Assembly (NCBI GenBank): GCA_905236145.1
Contig: CAJOOE010000198.1
Span: forward strand, 1 to 5,407
DNA length: 5,407 nucleotides
Source of the DNA: an uncultured Selenomonadaceae bacterium
GTDB taxonomy: Bacteria > Bacillota > Negativicutes > Selenomonadales > Selenomonadaceae
Direction: 5' to 3'
Every line of letters starts with the position of its first letter. The stretch's first letter is position 1. The notes below the pieces were generated by a model that was not told the origin of the DNA, made no database searches, and saw only the letters and a program-made list of their open reading frames with translations. Position numbers and translations under genes: made by a program. This document shows, in pieces, positions 1-5,407 of this stretch.

Positions 1-1
1 G

Positions 2-238
2 GTTATGGGTCCTGCCGGCGCGGCAAATATCATTTTCCGCAAAGACCCGGACAAAGAGCAGAAAACTGCGGAATATGTTGAAGAATTTGCAACGCCTTAC
101 AAGGCGGCGGAACGCGGTTATGCCGATATGGTCATCGAACCGAGCGAAACCCGTCCGCTGATAATTACCGCCCTCAACGCTCTGGCAAGCAAACGCGAAT
201 CCGGGCCGGCAAAGAAACATGGAAACATTCCGCTTTAA
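2..238 (+). CDS. mmdA: Methylmalonyl-CoA decarboxylase alpha subunit (carboxyltransferase), C-terminal end only
   Basis: This is the last 78 codons of a gene whose start lies before the window. The family transfers the carboxyl group of (S)-methylmalonyl-CoA to protein-bound biotin, giving propionyl-CoA, and belongs to the acyl-CoA carboxylase beta / carboxyltransferase superfamily. The visible part begins VMGPAGAANIIF, a conserved block of these enzymes. It continues through the usual helical region (TPYKAAERGYADMVIEPSETR), where the acidic Asp-X-X-Ile-Glu-Pro stretch is typical, and ends with KKHGNIPL, the characteristic tail of MmdA and propionyl-CoA carboxylase beta chains. The stop lies 18 bases before the next gene, so it is co-transcribed with the small subunit and the biotin carrier. 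The 12S subunit of a soluble transcarboxylase or a propionyl-CoA carboxylase beta subunit has a very similar end. The MmdE-like neighbour favours the decarboxylase. Confidence 0.88.
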   Translation, partial: VMGPAGAANIIFRKDPDKEQKTAEYVEEFATPYKAAERGYADMVIEPSETRPLIITALNALASKRESGPAKKHGNIPL

Positions 239-240
239 TC

Positions 241-250
241 AAAGGAGGAG
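241..250 (+). promoter_or_regulatory. Strong ribosome binding site that sets the GTG start of the 51-aa gene
   Basis: AAAGGAGGAG is almost fully complementary to the 3' end of 16S rRNA and lies 6 bases before the GTG at 257. There is no ATG nearby in that frame, so this site is the main support that the very short gene is translated. Confidence 0.8.
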
Positions 251-256
251 TTCACT

Positions 257-412
257 GTGACAGCAAAGAAACCGTCTAAAGTGAAACCCGAAATTGTTGC
301 GGCGATCTCTGCGGCAATTTCTCAAGTGACCGGCGGAACCTGCAGAGTTACCGCCGTCAACATCAAACGGAATCAAAATTGGGCATTCGTTGCAAAGACG
401 AGTCGTCATTAA
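257..412 (+). CDS. mmdE: Small OadG/MmdE-like subunit of a biotin-dependent decarboxylase (51 aa)
   Basis: A 51-codon gene with a GTG start, preceded by a near-perfect ribosome binding site (AAAGGAGGAG, 241-250) at a 6-base spacing, which fixes the start. After a basic N-terminus (TAKKPSKVKP) comes EIVAAISAAISQVTGG, then a strand-like TCRVTAVNIKRNQNWAFVAKTSRH. This helix followed by a beta segment with a Trp (NW) is the pattern of the cytoplasmic C-terminal part of the delta/gamma subunits (MmdD, OadG, GcdD). There is no membrane helix. In Veillonella parvula a similarly short epsilon chain resembles the delta C-terminus and is thought to stabilise the complex; that role is inferred here. It sits between mmdA and mmdC in one operon. 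The assignment rests on pattern and context, because the protein is too short for a firm family call by eye. Confidence 0.72.
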   Translation: MTAKKPSKVKPEIVAAISAAISQVTGGTCRVTAVNIKRNQNWAFVAKTSRH

Positions 413-433
413 AAAATCGGGAGGAAATTTAAA

Positions 434-826
434 ATGTCTATGAAAAAATTTAATGTAACGGTAAACGGCACGACTTACGAAGTCGAGGTTGAAGAAGTGA
501 AAGGTGCGGGCGGTGCGGCTCCCGCTCCGGCTCCGAAAGCGGCGGTTCCCGCTCCGGCGGCTGCTCCGAAAGCCGCTGCGGCTCCGGTCGCAAAAGTTGC
601 GGCAGGTGCCGGCGAACATTCCATTGACGCTCCGATGCCGGGCAAAATCGTAAAACTCGTTGCCTCTGAAGGTGCGGCAGTCAAAGCCGGCGACGTTCTC
701 CTCATTCTTGAGGCGATGAAGATGCAGAACGAAATTACTGCAGATGCCGACGGCACAGTCAAAAAATTCAACGTTGCGGCGGGTCAAAGCGTCAAAGCTC
801 ATGAATCTCTCCTGATTCTCGGCTGA
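434..826 (+). CDS. mmdC: Biotin carboxyl carrier subunit of methylmalonyl-CoA decarboxylase (gamma)
   Basis: A 130-residue biotinyl protein that carries CO2 between the carboxyltransferase (MmdA) and the decarboxylating partner. Residues 3-22 (KKFNVTVNGTTYEVEVEEV) match the N-terminal beta segment of MmdC and the transcarboxylase 1.3S subunit. Residues about 25-60 form an Ala/Pro/Lys-rich flexible linker. Residues about 62-130 are the biotinyl domain, with APMPGKI at 66-72 and the biotin site EAMKM at 93-97, so Lys96 is the biotinylated residue. The length is normal for the family. The start has a GGGAGG site (419-424) nine bases upstream; Met3 is an alternative. The linker DNA contains imperfect GC-rich direct repeats (GCTCCGAAAGC near 530 and 563), which could vary in number. 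The gene is followed by a terminator, so it ends the operon. A transcarboxylase or carboxylase carrier role cannot be excluded. Confidence 0.9.
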   Translation: MSMKKFNVTVNGTTYEVEVEEVKGAGGAAPAPAPKAAVPAPAAAPKAAAAPVAKVAAGAGEHSIDAPMPGKIVKLVASEGAAVKAGDVLLILEAMKMQNEITADADGTVKKFNVAAGQSVKAHESLLILG

Positions 827-850
827 TAAAATTTTAAAATCGAAATTTCC

Positions 851-886
851 GGAGTCGTCGAAAAAAACTTTTCGGCGACTCTTTTG
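851..886 (+). terminator. Rho-independent terminator after mmdC
   Basis: The arms GAGTCGTCGAAAA (852-864) and TTTTCGGCGACTC (869-881) pair over 13 positions with one G-T pair, around a 4-base loop (AAAC), followed at once by TTTT and further T-rich sequence. It lies 25 bases after the mmdC stop and closes the mmd operon. Confidence 0.85.
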
Positions 887-901
887 GTTTTCGTGGAACC
901 G

Positions 902-920
902 GGTAAAAAAAAAATTTACC
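902..920. repeat. Short inverted repeat in the mmdC downstream spacer
   Basis: GGTAAA (902-907) and TTTACC (915-920) are perfect 6-base arms around a run of seven A. It lies in the 185-base spacer between mmdC and the next gene. It is too short for a firm role, and chance in A-rich DNA is quite possible. Confidence 0.3.
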
Positions 921-1011
921 GTGTGAAAAAACGGCGGCGGCAGGGAATTTTTGCAAATGCGTTGAATAAATCGAAAATGGGTTCTACGATTTATGAGGAG
1001 GTCGATTTTAA

Positions 1012-1764
1012 ATGCCGGATTTCAAAAAAGAATCTTTCGGTAAACTTTCCGACGGACGCGAGGCTGCAATTTACACACTCCGAAACACAAAAGGCAACGA
1101 ATTGAAAGTTACTGATTTCGGTGCAAGAATTGTTTCCGTGCGTTTTCGCGACAAGAGTTTTGCAAACAAATTTGTCTTGAAAACTTATCCGGACGCAAGC
1201 GGCTTTGAAAAAGACGATGCCGCCGGGACGGTTTACGTTGACGGCACGGCGGATTTTTCAAAAGTTCTCTGGCAAGCCGAACAACTTGTCGAAGGAATGA
1301 AATTTACTGCAGAAAAAGACGGCAAGAAATTTTCCGTCCTCTACAGCATTTCAAACGACAATGAAATCAGCATTGTTTACGAATCCGACGAACCGAAAGA
1401 AATTTCCTCTCAACTCGTTTTCGATTCTTCCGTACTCCCCGATGCCGAAATTTCCGCTTATTCCGAAGGTGCGACGAAGGGAAAAATTTCCGGCAATCAA
1501 ACTTATGAAATTATCGACAAACCGGCGGAAGTAGAAATGGAACTCGGTATGTTCGGCTACGATCCCGGCTGTCCTATAGATTATCTCGATGCCGGCTTGA
1601 AAAATGCGGCGGATATTGTTTCGGAGCCGGCGGGAATTTTGTTGAAAGTTTACGCGACTCAAAATAAATTGCAGGTTGAAGAAATCGGCGGCGGTTTTTC
1701 AATCAAAACCGGCGGCAACGACAAAAATAAATCTCAGACAGTGTATGTGTTAAAACATAGATGA
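1012..1764 (+). CDS. Degenerate aldose 1-epimerase (GalM-fold) protein, probably not an active mutarotase
   Basis: A 250-residue cytosolic protein with no signal peptide or membrane helix. A GAGGAGG site (995-1001) supports the ATG. The N-terminus (SFGKLSDGREAAIYTLRNTKGNE, then VTDFGARIVSV, residues 8-43) matches the opening of galactose mutarotases. Residues 84-135 follow the family order: KVLWQAE, a beta segment, then FSVLYSISNDNEISIVYES. Near the end, GCPIDYLDAG and ILLKVYATQNKLQV resemble the mutarotase PFDF and VYTTEPGLQ blocks. However, the protein is about 90 residues shorter than usual. The loop that carries the first catalytic His (family motif LHGG) is missing, the second (family motif NHxYFNL) reads LVFDSS, and the only histidine in the whole protein is His249, next to last. 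The Glu-containing C-terminal GFCLET-type block is also absent. A binding, regulatory or structural role is therefore more likely than sugar epimerisation. Its place between mmd and suc genes gives no clear function. Confidence 0.72.
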   Translation: MPDFKKESFGKLSDGREAAIYTLRNTKGNELKVTDFGARIVSVRFRDKSFANKFVLKTYPDASGFEKDDAAGTVYVDGTADFSKVLWQAEQLVEGMKFTAEKDGKKFSVLYSISNDNEISIVYESDEPKEISSQLVFDSSVLPDAEISAYSEGATKGKISGNQTYEIIDKPAEVEMELGMFGYDPGCPIDYLDAGLKNAADIVSEPAGILLKVYATQNKLQVEEIGGGFSIKTGGNDKNKSQTVYVLKHR

Positions 1765-1787
1765 GCAAATTTTTTTGACGGACGGAT

Positions 1788-1850
1788 GACGGATTGAAGA
1801 TTAAAAAAATTTTTTTCTTCAATTCGTCGCCGGTACGCCTTTTTACTTTT
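1788..1850 (+). terminator. Imperfect hairpin between the GalM-like gene and sucC; possible terminator or leader structure
   Basis: The arms GACGGATTGAAGA (1788-1800) and TCTTCAATTCGTC (1816-1828) pair over 13 positions with one G-T pair. The loop is made of TT, A7 and T6, part of which can pair further. Two T runs (1840-1844 and 1846-1851) follow after a 12-base GC-rich spacer, so it is not a textbook terminator. It may weakly end transcription from upstream, or act as a structure in the sucC leader, ending about 35 bases before the sucC start. Confidence 0.45.
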
Positions 1851-1851
1851 T

Positions 1852-1860
1852 GGGAGGGAG
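1852..1860 (+). promoter_or_regulatory. Ribosome binding site that sets the TTG start of sucC
   Basis: GGGAGGGAG with its GGGAGG core ends 7 bases before TTG at 1865. An in-frame TTG at 1850 would place this site inside the coding region, so the downstream TTG is the better start. Confidence 0.75.
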
Positions 1861-1864
1861 CAAT

Positions 1865-3049
1865 TTGAATATTCACGAGTATCAGAGTAAGGCGGTGCTG
1901 AAGGGTTACGGTGTAAACGTCCCGGAAGGCGGGGTTGCTTTTACCGTCGATGAGGCGGTAAAACAGGCTCAGGCTCTCGGTGCGGACGTTACGGTCATCA
2001 AAGCACAAATTCACGCCGGAGGTCGCGGAAAAGCCGGCGGCGTAAAACTTGCCCGAAATCTTGACGAAGTGCGGCAATATGCCGAAGAACTTCTCGGAAA
2101 AGTTTTGGTCACTCATCAAACCGGACCGGAAGGTAAAAAAGTCGGTCGTCTTTTGATTGAGGCAGGCTCGAACATACAGAAGGAATATTATTTGAGTTTT
2201 GCGGTTGACAGAAAGACTGCCCGCACCGTTATGATGGGATCGGAAGAAGGCGGAATGGAAATTGAAAAAGTCGCCGCCGAAATGCCGGACAAAATTTTCA
2301 AAGAATACATTGACCCGGCGATCGGTCTTGCTCCTTTTCAAGCGACGCGAATGGCTTACAAAATGAACTTTCCGAAAGAAACAATCGGCAAAGTTACAAA
2401 ACTCATGATGAATTTATACAGAGCGTTTTTGATGAAAGACTGTTCGCTTGCCGAAATAAATCCCCTCGTCGTCACGCGAGAAATGGACGTTATTGCTTTG
2501 GACGCGAAACTCAATTTTGACGACAGCGGACTTTTCCGGCACCCGGACATTGTTTCACTTCGCGACGAATCGGAAGAAGATCCGAAAGAATTGAGAGCGG
2601 GAGCGTCCGGCTTGAGTTATGTGAATCTCGGCGGGAATGTCGCCTGTATGGTCAACGGTGCCGGGCTTGCCATGGCAACGGTGGATATTTTGAAACATTA
2701 CGGCGGGGAACCGGCAAACTTTCTGGACGTGGGCGGCGACTCCACTCCGGAAAAAATTGCGGAGGCTTTCCAAATCATGCTGGACGGCGGTCAGGCCAAA
2801 GGAATTTTTGTAAATATTTTCGGCGGCATAAACAAATGCGACGTTATCGCGGAAGGTATTGTCGGAGCGGCAAAAATTATTTCGCAGGACGGAAAATCTC
2901 TGCCGGTACCGGTCGTCGTCAGACTTGAAGGGACAAACGTCGAACGCGGGCGGCAAATTCTCAAGGATACGCCGATTGCAAATGTAATTCCGGCGGAAAC
3001 TATGGAAGGCGGAGCGGAGGAAATCGTCCGTCTGGTCAATCAGGCTTGA
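1865..3049 (+). CDS. sucC: Succinyl-CoA synthetase (ADP-forming) beta subunit
   Basis: With the TTG start the protein is 394 residues and opens MNIHEYQSKAVLKGYG, the canonical SucC N-terminus; the Escherichia coli protein has 388. It forms succinyl-CoA synthetase with SucD, converting succinate, CoA and ATP to succinyl-CoA, ADP and phosphate, reversibly. The ATP-grasp domain (about 1-240) shows Lys46, GGRGKAGG at 52-59, GSEEGGMEIEKVAAEMP at 125-141, and the Mg2+ ligands Asn199 (in EINP) and Asp213. These residue numbers coincide with those known for E. coli SucC. The C-terminal CoA-ligase domain has NGAGLAMATVDILK (264-277), GGEPANFLDVGG (280-291), NIFGGINKCD (317-326) and VRLEGTNVERG (352-362). 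sucD follows 12 bases after the stop. The enzyme fits the succinate-propionate pathway beside the mmd genes. I see no defect in it. GTP- rather than ATP-specificity cannot be settled by eye. Confidence 0.96.
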   Translation: MNIHEYQSKAVLKGYGVNVPEGGVAFTVDEAVKQAQALGADVTVIKAQIHAGGRGKAGGVKLARNLDEVRQYAEELLGKVLVTHQTGPEGKKVGRLLIEAGSNIQKEYYLSFAVDRKTARTVMMGSEEGGMEIEKVAAEMPDKIFKEYIDPAIGLAPFQATRMAYKMNFPKETIGKVTKLMMNLYRAFLMKDCSLAEINPLVVTREMDVIALDAKLNFDDSGLFRHPDIVSLRDESEEDPKELRAGASGLSYVNLGGNVACMVNGAGLAMATVDILKHYGGEPANFLDVGGDSTPEKIAEAFQIMLDGGQAKGIFVNIFGGINKCDVIAEGIVGAAKIISQDGKSLPVPVVVRLEGTNVERGRQILKDTPIANVIPAETMEGGAEEIVRLVNQA

Positions 3050-3061
3050 GGTGAATCATAA

Positions 3062-3967
3062 ATGGGAATTTTGGTAAATAAAGATACAAAGGTTATCGTT
3101 CAGGGGATTACCGGCAAGGCGGCGACTTTCCACACGAAACAAATGCTTGCTTACGGCACAAAAATTGTCGGCGGCGTTACGCCGGGAAAAGCCGGTATGG
3201 AAGTTGAAGGCGTTCCGGTTTTCAATACGGTCGAAGATGCCGTTAAAGCAACCGGAGCGACGGCGTCCGTAATTTATGTTCCGGCTCGTTTTGCGTCGGA
3301 TTCGATTATGGAGGGCGTTGATGCGGGACTGGAGCTTGTCGTCTGCATTACCGAACATATTCCGGTGCAGGACATGATAAAAGTTCGCCGGTATATGGAA
3401 GGAAAGAAAACCCGCTTAATCGGGCCGAATTGTCCGGGAATTATGACGACGGACGAATGTAAACTCGGAATCATTCCGGGCAACGTCCAGAAGAAAGGAC
3501 ACGTCGGACTTGTTTCACGCTCCGGCACCCTGACTTATGAGGCGGCTTTCCAACTGATGAACGCCGGAATAGGTATAACAACTTCAATCGGTATCGGCGG
3601 CGACCCGGTCAAGGGAATGGATTTTATCGACGTTCTGGAACTTTTCAAAAATGACCCGGAAACGAAATCGGTCTTAATGATCGGCGAAATCGGCGGCACT
3701 GCGGAGGAGGACGCGGCGGCTTGGATTAAAGAAAATATGCCGGATAAACCGGTTACCGCCTTCATAGCCGGCAGACAGGCTCCTCCCGGCAAACGCATGG
3801 GACACGCCGGAGCGATTATTTCCGGCGGCAAGGGGACGGCTGCGGACAAGATTAAGGCGTTGAACGCCGTCGGAATTGAAGTTGCGGACACCGTCGCTCA
3901 CATCGGCGAAACAGTTGTCGAAACTTTGAAACGTGCCGGAATTTATGACATTTGCCACACCTGCTGA
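3062..3967 (+). CDS. sucD: Succinyl-CoA synthetase alpha subunit
   Basis: A 301-residue protein co-transcribed with sucC; a GAGGTGA site overlaps the sucC stop region (3048-3054), 7 bases before the ATG. SucD binds CoA and carries the phosphohistidine intermediate. Residues 1-20 (NKDTKVIVQGITGK) and GGVTPGKAG (37-45) form the CoA-binding Rossmann region. GPNCPGI (121-127) and SRSGTLTYE (152-160) are family signatures. IGIGGDPVKGMDFIDVLELF (176-195) and GEIGGTAEEDAA (208-219) build the phosphate site. The active-site histidine is His248 in GHAGAI, followed by SGGKGTA (254-260). The C-terminus IYDICHTC is slightly longer than in E. coli (289 residues) but close to the length of Gram-positive SucD proteins. 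All key residues are present. A bidirectional terminator 65 bases downstream ends the unit. Confidence 0.96.
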   Translation: MGILVNKDTKVIVQGITGKAATFHTKQMLAYGTKIVGGVTPGKAGMEVEGVPVFNTVEDAVKATGATASVIYVPARFASDSIMEGVDAGLELVVCITEHIPVQDMIKVRRYMEGKKTRLIGPNCPGIMTTDECKLGIIPGNVQKKGHVGLVSRSGTLTYEAAFQLMNAGIGITTSIGIGGDPVKGMDFIDVLELFKNDPETKSVLMIGEIGGTAEEDAAAWIKENMPDKPVTAFIAGRQAPPGKRMGHAGAIISGGKGTAADKIKALNAVGIEVADTVAHIGETVVETLKRAGIYDICHTC

Positions 3968-4030
3968 AAAAATTTTTCCCGGATTTGAAATTCAAAGACA
4001 TATTTGAAATTTGAAAATGACAGATTGCAC

Positions 4031-4066
4031 AAAAAAACTCTCCGGCAAATTTCGGAGAGTTTTTTA
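4031..4066. terminator. Bidirectional rho-independent terminator between sucD and cheV
   Basis: The arms CTCTCCG (4038-4044) and CGGAGAG (4053-4059) enclose an 8-base loop and are extended by A7 on the left (4031-4037) pairing with T6 on the right (4060-4065). This gives a T run after the stem on both strands, so it can stop sucD transcripts and convergent cheV transcripts. Confidence 0.88.
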
Positions 4067-4091
4067 TATTACCTTCAGTCAAAATCTTTTC

Positions 4092-5066
4092 TTAATCTTC
4101 GTTCGGTTTCTTTATCGGTCTGCCGAAAATCAAATTATCCAGAAGTCCGATAAGCTGACTGATCTCCGGTTTTGAAATTTGTCCGCTTGCACCGAGTGAT
4201 TCGCCCTTCAATTTCATTTCTTCGTTGATGAGCGAAGAGAACAGTACGAACGGGACTTCGTGAAGTCTGTCGTTTTCGCGGACGAGTTTCAGGAATCTGT
4301 GACCGTCCATCTTCGGCATTTCGACATCGGAAACTATTACGCCGACGTGCTTGTCGATGGGGCCGTCCTTTGTCGCCAAATTACGCAGATAATCCCAAGC
4401 GTCTTGACCGTTGCCGAAATCGCGGACGAATCTGTAACCGGAGTCGTGCAAAGTCGTAACCAAAAGATCCCGCAACATTCCGGAGTCCTCCGCGACGACG
4501 ACGTGAACATCTGAACGGAGCGACATAATATCTTGCGATGCCTCTTCGACGGTAGTAAGTTTTGCGTTTATTTCCGGATTTATCTCCGCGATTATCGTTT
4601 CAAAGTCGAGGAGCAGGACAATCCTGTCGCTCATTTTGATGATACCGACGACGCGGGACTGATCGCCGACTTCCGGTGCCGGCTCCATATCCTTCCAAGA
4701 AATTCTGTGGATACGCGAAACATTTTCGACCAAAAAACCTATGTTGAAATTGTTGATTTCAGTGACGATAATATTTTTCGATTCTTCATTTGACATTACA
4801 TTCAGGCAACGCGGAAGATTTACCAGAGGAATTGCCTTGCCGCGTAAAGTGAACAGACCGTCAATGTACGGGTGAGCCTGCGGCATTGCGGTCACCGGTG
4901 CACGCTGAATTACTTCACGCACTTTTGCAACGTTTATCCCGTAATTTACCTTTCCGATACTGAACTCGACTATCTCAAACTCGTTTGTACCCGTCTCAAG
5001 CAAAATACCTTTCTTGTCACCGGCAGTCTCCGCTCCGGCACGCGCTTTGTCGTTAGCCAATCTCAA
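4092..5066 (-). CDS. cheV: Chemotaxis coupling protein CheV (CheW domain plus response-regulator receiver)
   Basis: A cytoplasmic protein of up to 324 residues that links chemoreceptors to CheA and adapts signalling by phosphorylation. The CheW domain spans about residues 29-170: EFEIVEFSIGKVNYGINVAKVREVI, then PYIDGLFTLRGKAIPLVNL with the coupling-domain RG core, then GIIKMSDRIVLLLDFE. The receiver domain spans about 187-312, with acid pair Glu193/Asp194 (VVAEDS), phosphoacceptor Asp247 (VIVSDVEMPKMDG), switch Ser277 (FVLFSS) and Lys299 (ISKPE), so all phosphorylation residues are present. The start is uncertain. An in-frame stop (5073-5075) leaves only TTG at 5066 or TTG at 5060 upstream of the conserved DKKGILLETGTNEFE block, and neither has a clear ribosome binding site. 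TTG at 5060 (reading MANDKARAG) looks the more natural N-terminus. A possible transposon remnant lies immediately upstream. No other chemotaxis gene is visible in the window. Confidence 0.93.
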   Translation of the reverse strand: MRLANDKARAGAETAGDKKGILLETGTNEFEIVEFSIGKVNYGINVAKVREVIQRAPVTAMPQAHPYIDGLFTLRGKAIPLVNLPRCLNVMSNEESKNIIVTEINNFNIGFLVENVSRIHRISWKDMEPAPEVGDQSRVVGIIKMSDRIVLLLDFETIIAEINPEINAKLTTVEEASQDIMSLRSDVHVVVAEDSGMLRDLLVTTLHDSGYRFVRDFGNGQDAWDYLRNLATKDGPIDKHVGVIVSDVEMPKMDGHRFLKLVRENDRLHEVPFVLFSSLINEEMKLKGESLGASGQISKPEISQLIGLLDNLIFGRPIKKPNED

Positions 5067-5079
5067 TCGCCGTTACTGA

Positions 5080-5113
5080 AAACTTACAAAAAGTTATAAA
5101 AACTTTTAAGTTT
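5080..5113 (-). repeat. AT-rich imperfect hairpin next to the cheV start; possible right-end hairpin of an IS200/IS605-type element
   Basis: On the plus strand the outer arms AAACTTA (5080-5086) and TAAGTTT (5107-5113) and the inner arms AAAGTT (5090-5095) and AACTTT (5101-5106) nest, with a 3-base bulge on one side. A structured sequence just after the end of tnpB is what an IS200/IS605 right end has. It overlaps the last codons of the tnpB-like frame and ends about 13-20 bases before cheV. It may also influence cheV expression. The end of the element itself cannot be placed. Confidence 0.45.
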
Positions 5114-5407
5114 CATTCCTGCTTCATAGCGTCCGCTTTTGCCCTGATTGCTCAGAAAACTACTCACGTTTGCTGTAACGCTCCACAGGCTTAAATTCCC
5201 CGCTAACGAACGGGTACATATTGCAAGTGTCTTGAAATTGACGCTCTTGCAATACCAGCAACTTTTGTCCTTTCATAATATTTAGCAAAAAGTCTGTCTG
5301 TTCAATGCACAAGCCGGTATTGCTTGGTTTTCGCTCGGCTTGTACAGATATGCGACGCCGTCCCCGTTTTCGTCAACCGGATTGACCGCAACGACCACAT
5401 TCCGGAC
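5084..5407 (-). pseudogene. tnpB: Decayed 3' end of an IS200/IS605-family tnpB gene (RNA-guided nuclease), running out of the window
   Basis: No long open frame crosses this stretch, but pieces of a TnpB C-terminus appear in the expected order on the minus strand. In one frame a CxxCG half zinc ribbon (PECGRCGQSG, 5405-5376) is followed by LLNIMKGQ (5288-5265), at the place of the family's NAAxNI block. SGEFKPVERY (5204-5175) then follows, resembling the GEVKPVE tail of many TnpB proteins, with roughly normal spacing. This frame carries stops at 5373-5375 and 5160-5162. The typical end motif MKQE (5127-5116) or YEAGMKLKSFYNFL (5128-5087) occurs in the other two frames, so at least one frameshift is needed. 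The second CxxCG is not intact. TnpB is the RNA-guided nuclease of these elements, and its guide RNA overlaps this 3' end. Identification is by motif memory only. The intact part, if any, lies beyond the window. Confidence 0.5.
5219..5254. repeat. Nine-base inverted repeat inside the tnpB-like remnant
   Basis: TATTGCAAG (5219-5227) and CTTGCAATA (5246-5254) are perfect arms with an 18-base loop. The 3' part of tnpB normally doubles as the structured scaffold of the guide RNA, so a stem here would fit such an RNA. A chance repeat is possible. Confidence 0.35.

Noticed and set aside
239..802. A 187-codon open frame opposite mmdE and mmdC.
   Set aside because: It is an antisense shadow of real coding sequence, with Arg/Phe/Asn-rich composition and no recognisable domain.
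962..990. Possible promoter before the GalM-like gene: TTGAAT and TACGAT with a 17-base spacer.
   Set aside because: Both boxes match only 4 of 6, and the implied transcript start near 997 falls inside the ribosome binding site.
884..1105. A 73-codon plus-strand frame after the mmdC terminator.
   Set aside because: It starts on the tail of the terminator, has no ribosome binding site, is Lys/Arg-rich from A-rich spacer DNA and runs out of frame into the GalM-like gene.
1775..1804. Possible sucC promoter: TTGACG followed by GATTAA at 18 bases.
   Set aside because: The -35 box is good (5 of 6), but no acceptable -10 box is present and the implied start lies inside the hairpin.
1703..2341. A 212-codon open frame opposite the GalM-like gene end and sucC.
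   Set aside because: It is antisense to highly conserved sucC codons and low in plausible protein character, so a shadow frame.
3975..4018. Repeated ATTTGAAATT-type motifs after sucD.
   Set aside because: The AT-rich repeats are short and imperfect and could be chance; the real terminator follows at 4031-4066.
5059..5090. A sigma-28-like (flagellar) promoter before cheV: TAAG followed by GGCGATTG.
   Set aside because: The spacing is 11 instead of about 15 bases, only 5 of 8 bases match in the -10 box, and it would overlap the coding start.
5282..5407. A 41-codon open frame on the minus strand (VRNVVVAVNPVDENGDGVAYLYK...) reaching the window edge.
   Set aside because: It has no match I recognise, and it competes with a frame carrying a CxxCG motif and TnpB-like blocks. 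More sequence beyond the edge is needed before calling it a gene.

Overview
The window most likely comes from an anaerobic, motile, propionate-forming bacterium of the Negativicutes (a Selenomonas-like lineage). This rests on a methylmalonyl-CoA decarboxylase-type gene set beside sucCD, a CheV chemotaxis protein, strong AGGAGG ribosome binding sites and moderate GC. The taxon is an inference from gene content and style; no rRNA or other marker is present.

Left part (1-890, + strand): the 3' end of mmdA (carboxyltransferase), a 51-residue gene matching the C-terminal part of the small OadG/MmdD-type subunits (MmdE-like), and mmdC (biotin carrier with an EAMKM site). They form one tight operon closed by a good rho-independent terminator at 851-886. 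No membrane beta subunit (mmdB) and no full-length delta anchor (mmdD) follow or lie between them, so if this is the Na+-pumping decarboxylase its membrane part is encoded elsewhere.

Middle (1012-3967, + strand): a 250-residue galactose-mutarotase-fold protein without the family's catalytic histidines, then a long imperfect hairpin, then sucC (TTG start) and sucD, the two subunits of succinyl-CoA synthetase. SucCD interconverts succinate and succinyl-CoA. Methylmalonyl-CoA, formed from succinyl-CoA by enzymes not in this window, is the substrate of the MmdAC pair, so both groups belong to the succinate-propionate pathway.

Right part (4031-5407): a bidirectional terminator separates sucD from the convergent cheV gene (CheW domain plus receiver domain, minus strand). 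Directly upstream of cheV, on the same strand, is what looks like the decayed 3' end of an IS200/IS605-type tnpB gene with an AT-rich end hairpin. cheV has no ATG and no convincing ribosome binding site at its 5' end, which fits insertion of this element against the start of cheV. This junction is the least ordinary part of the window.
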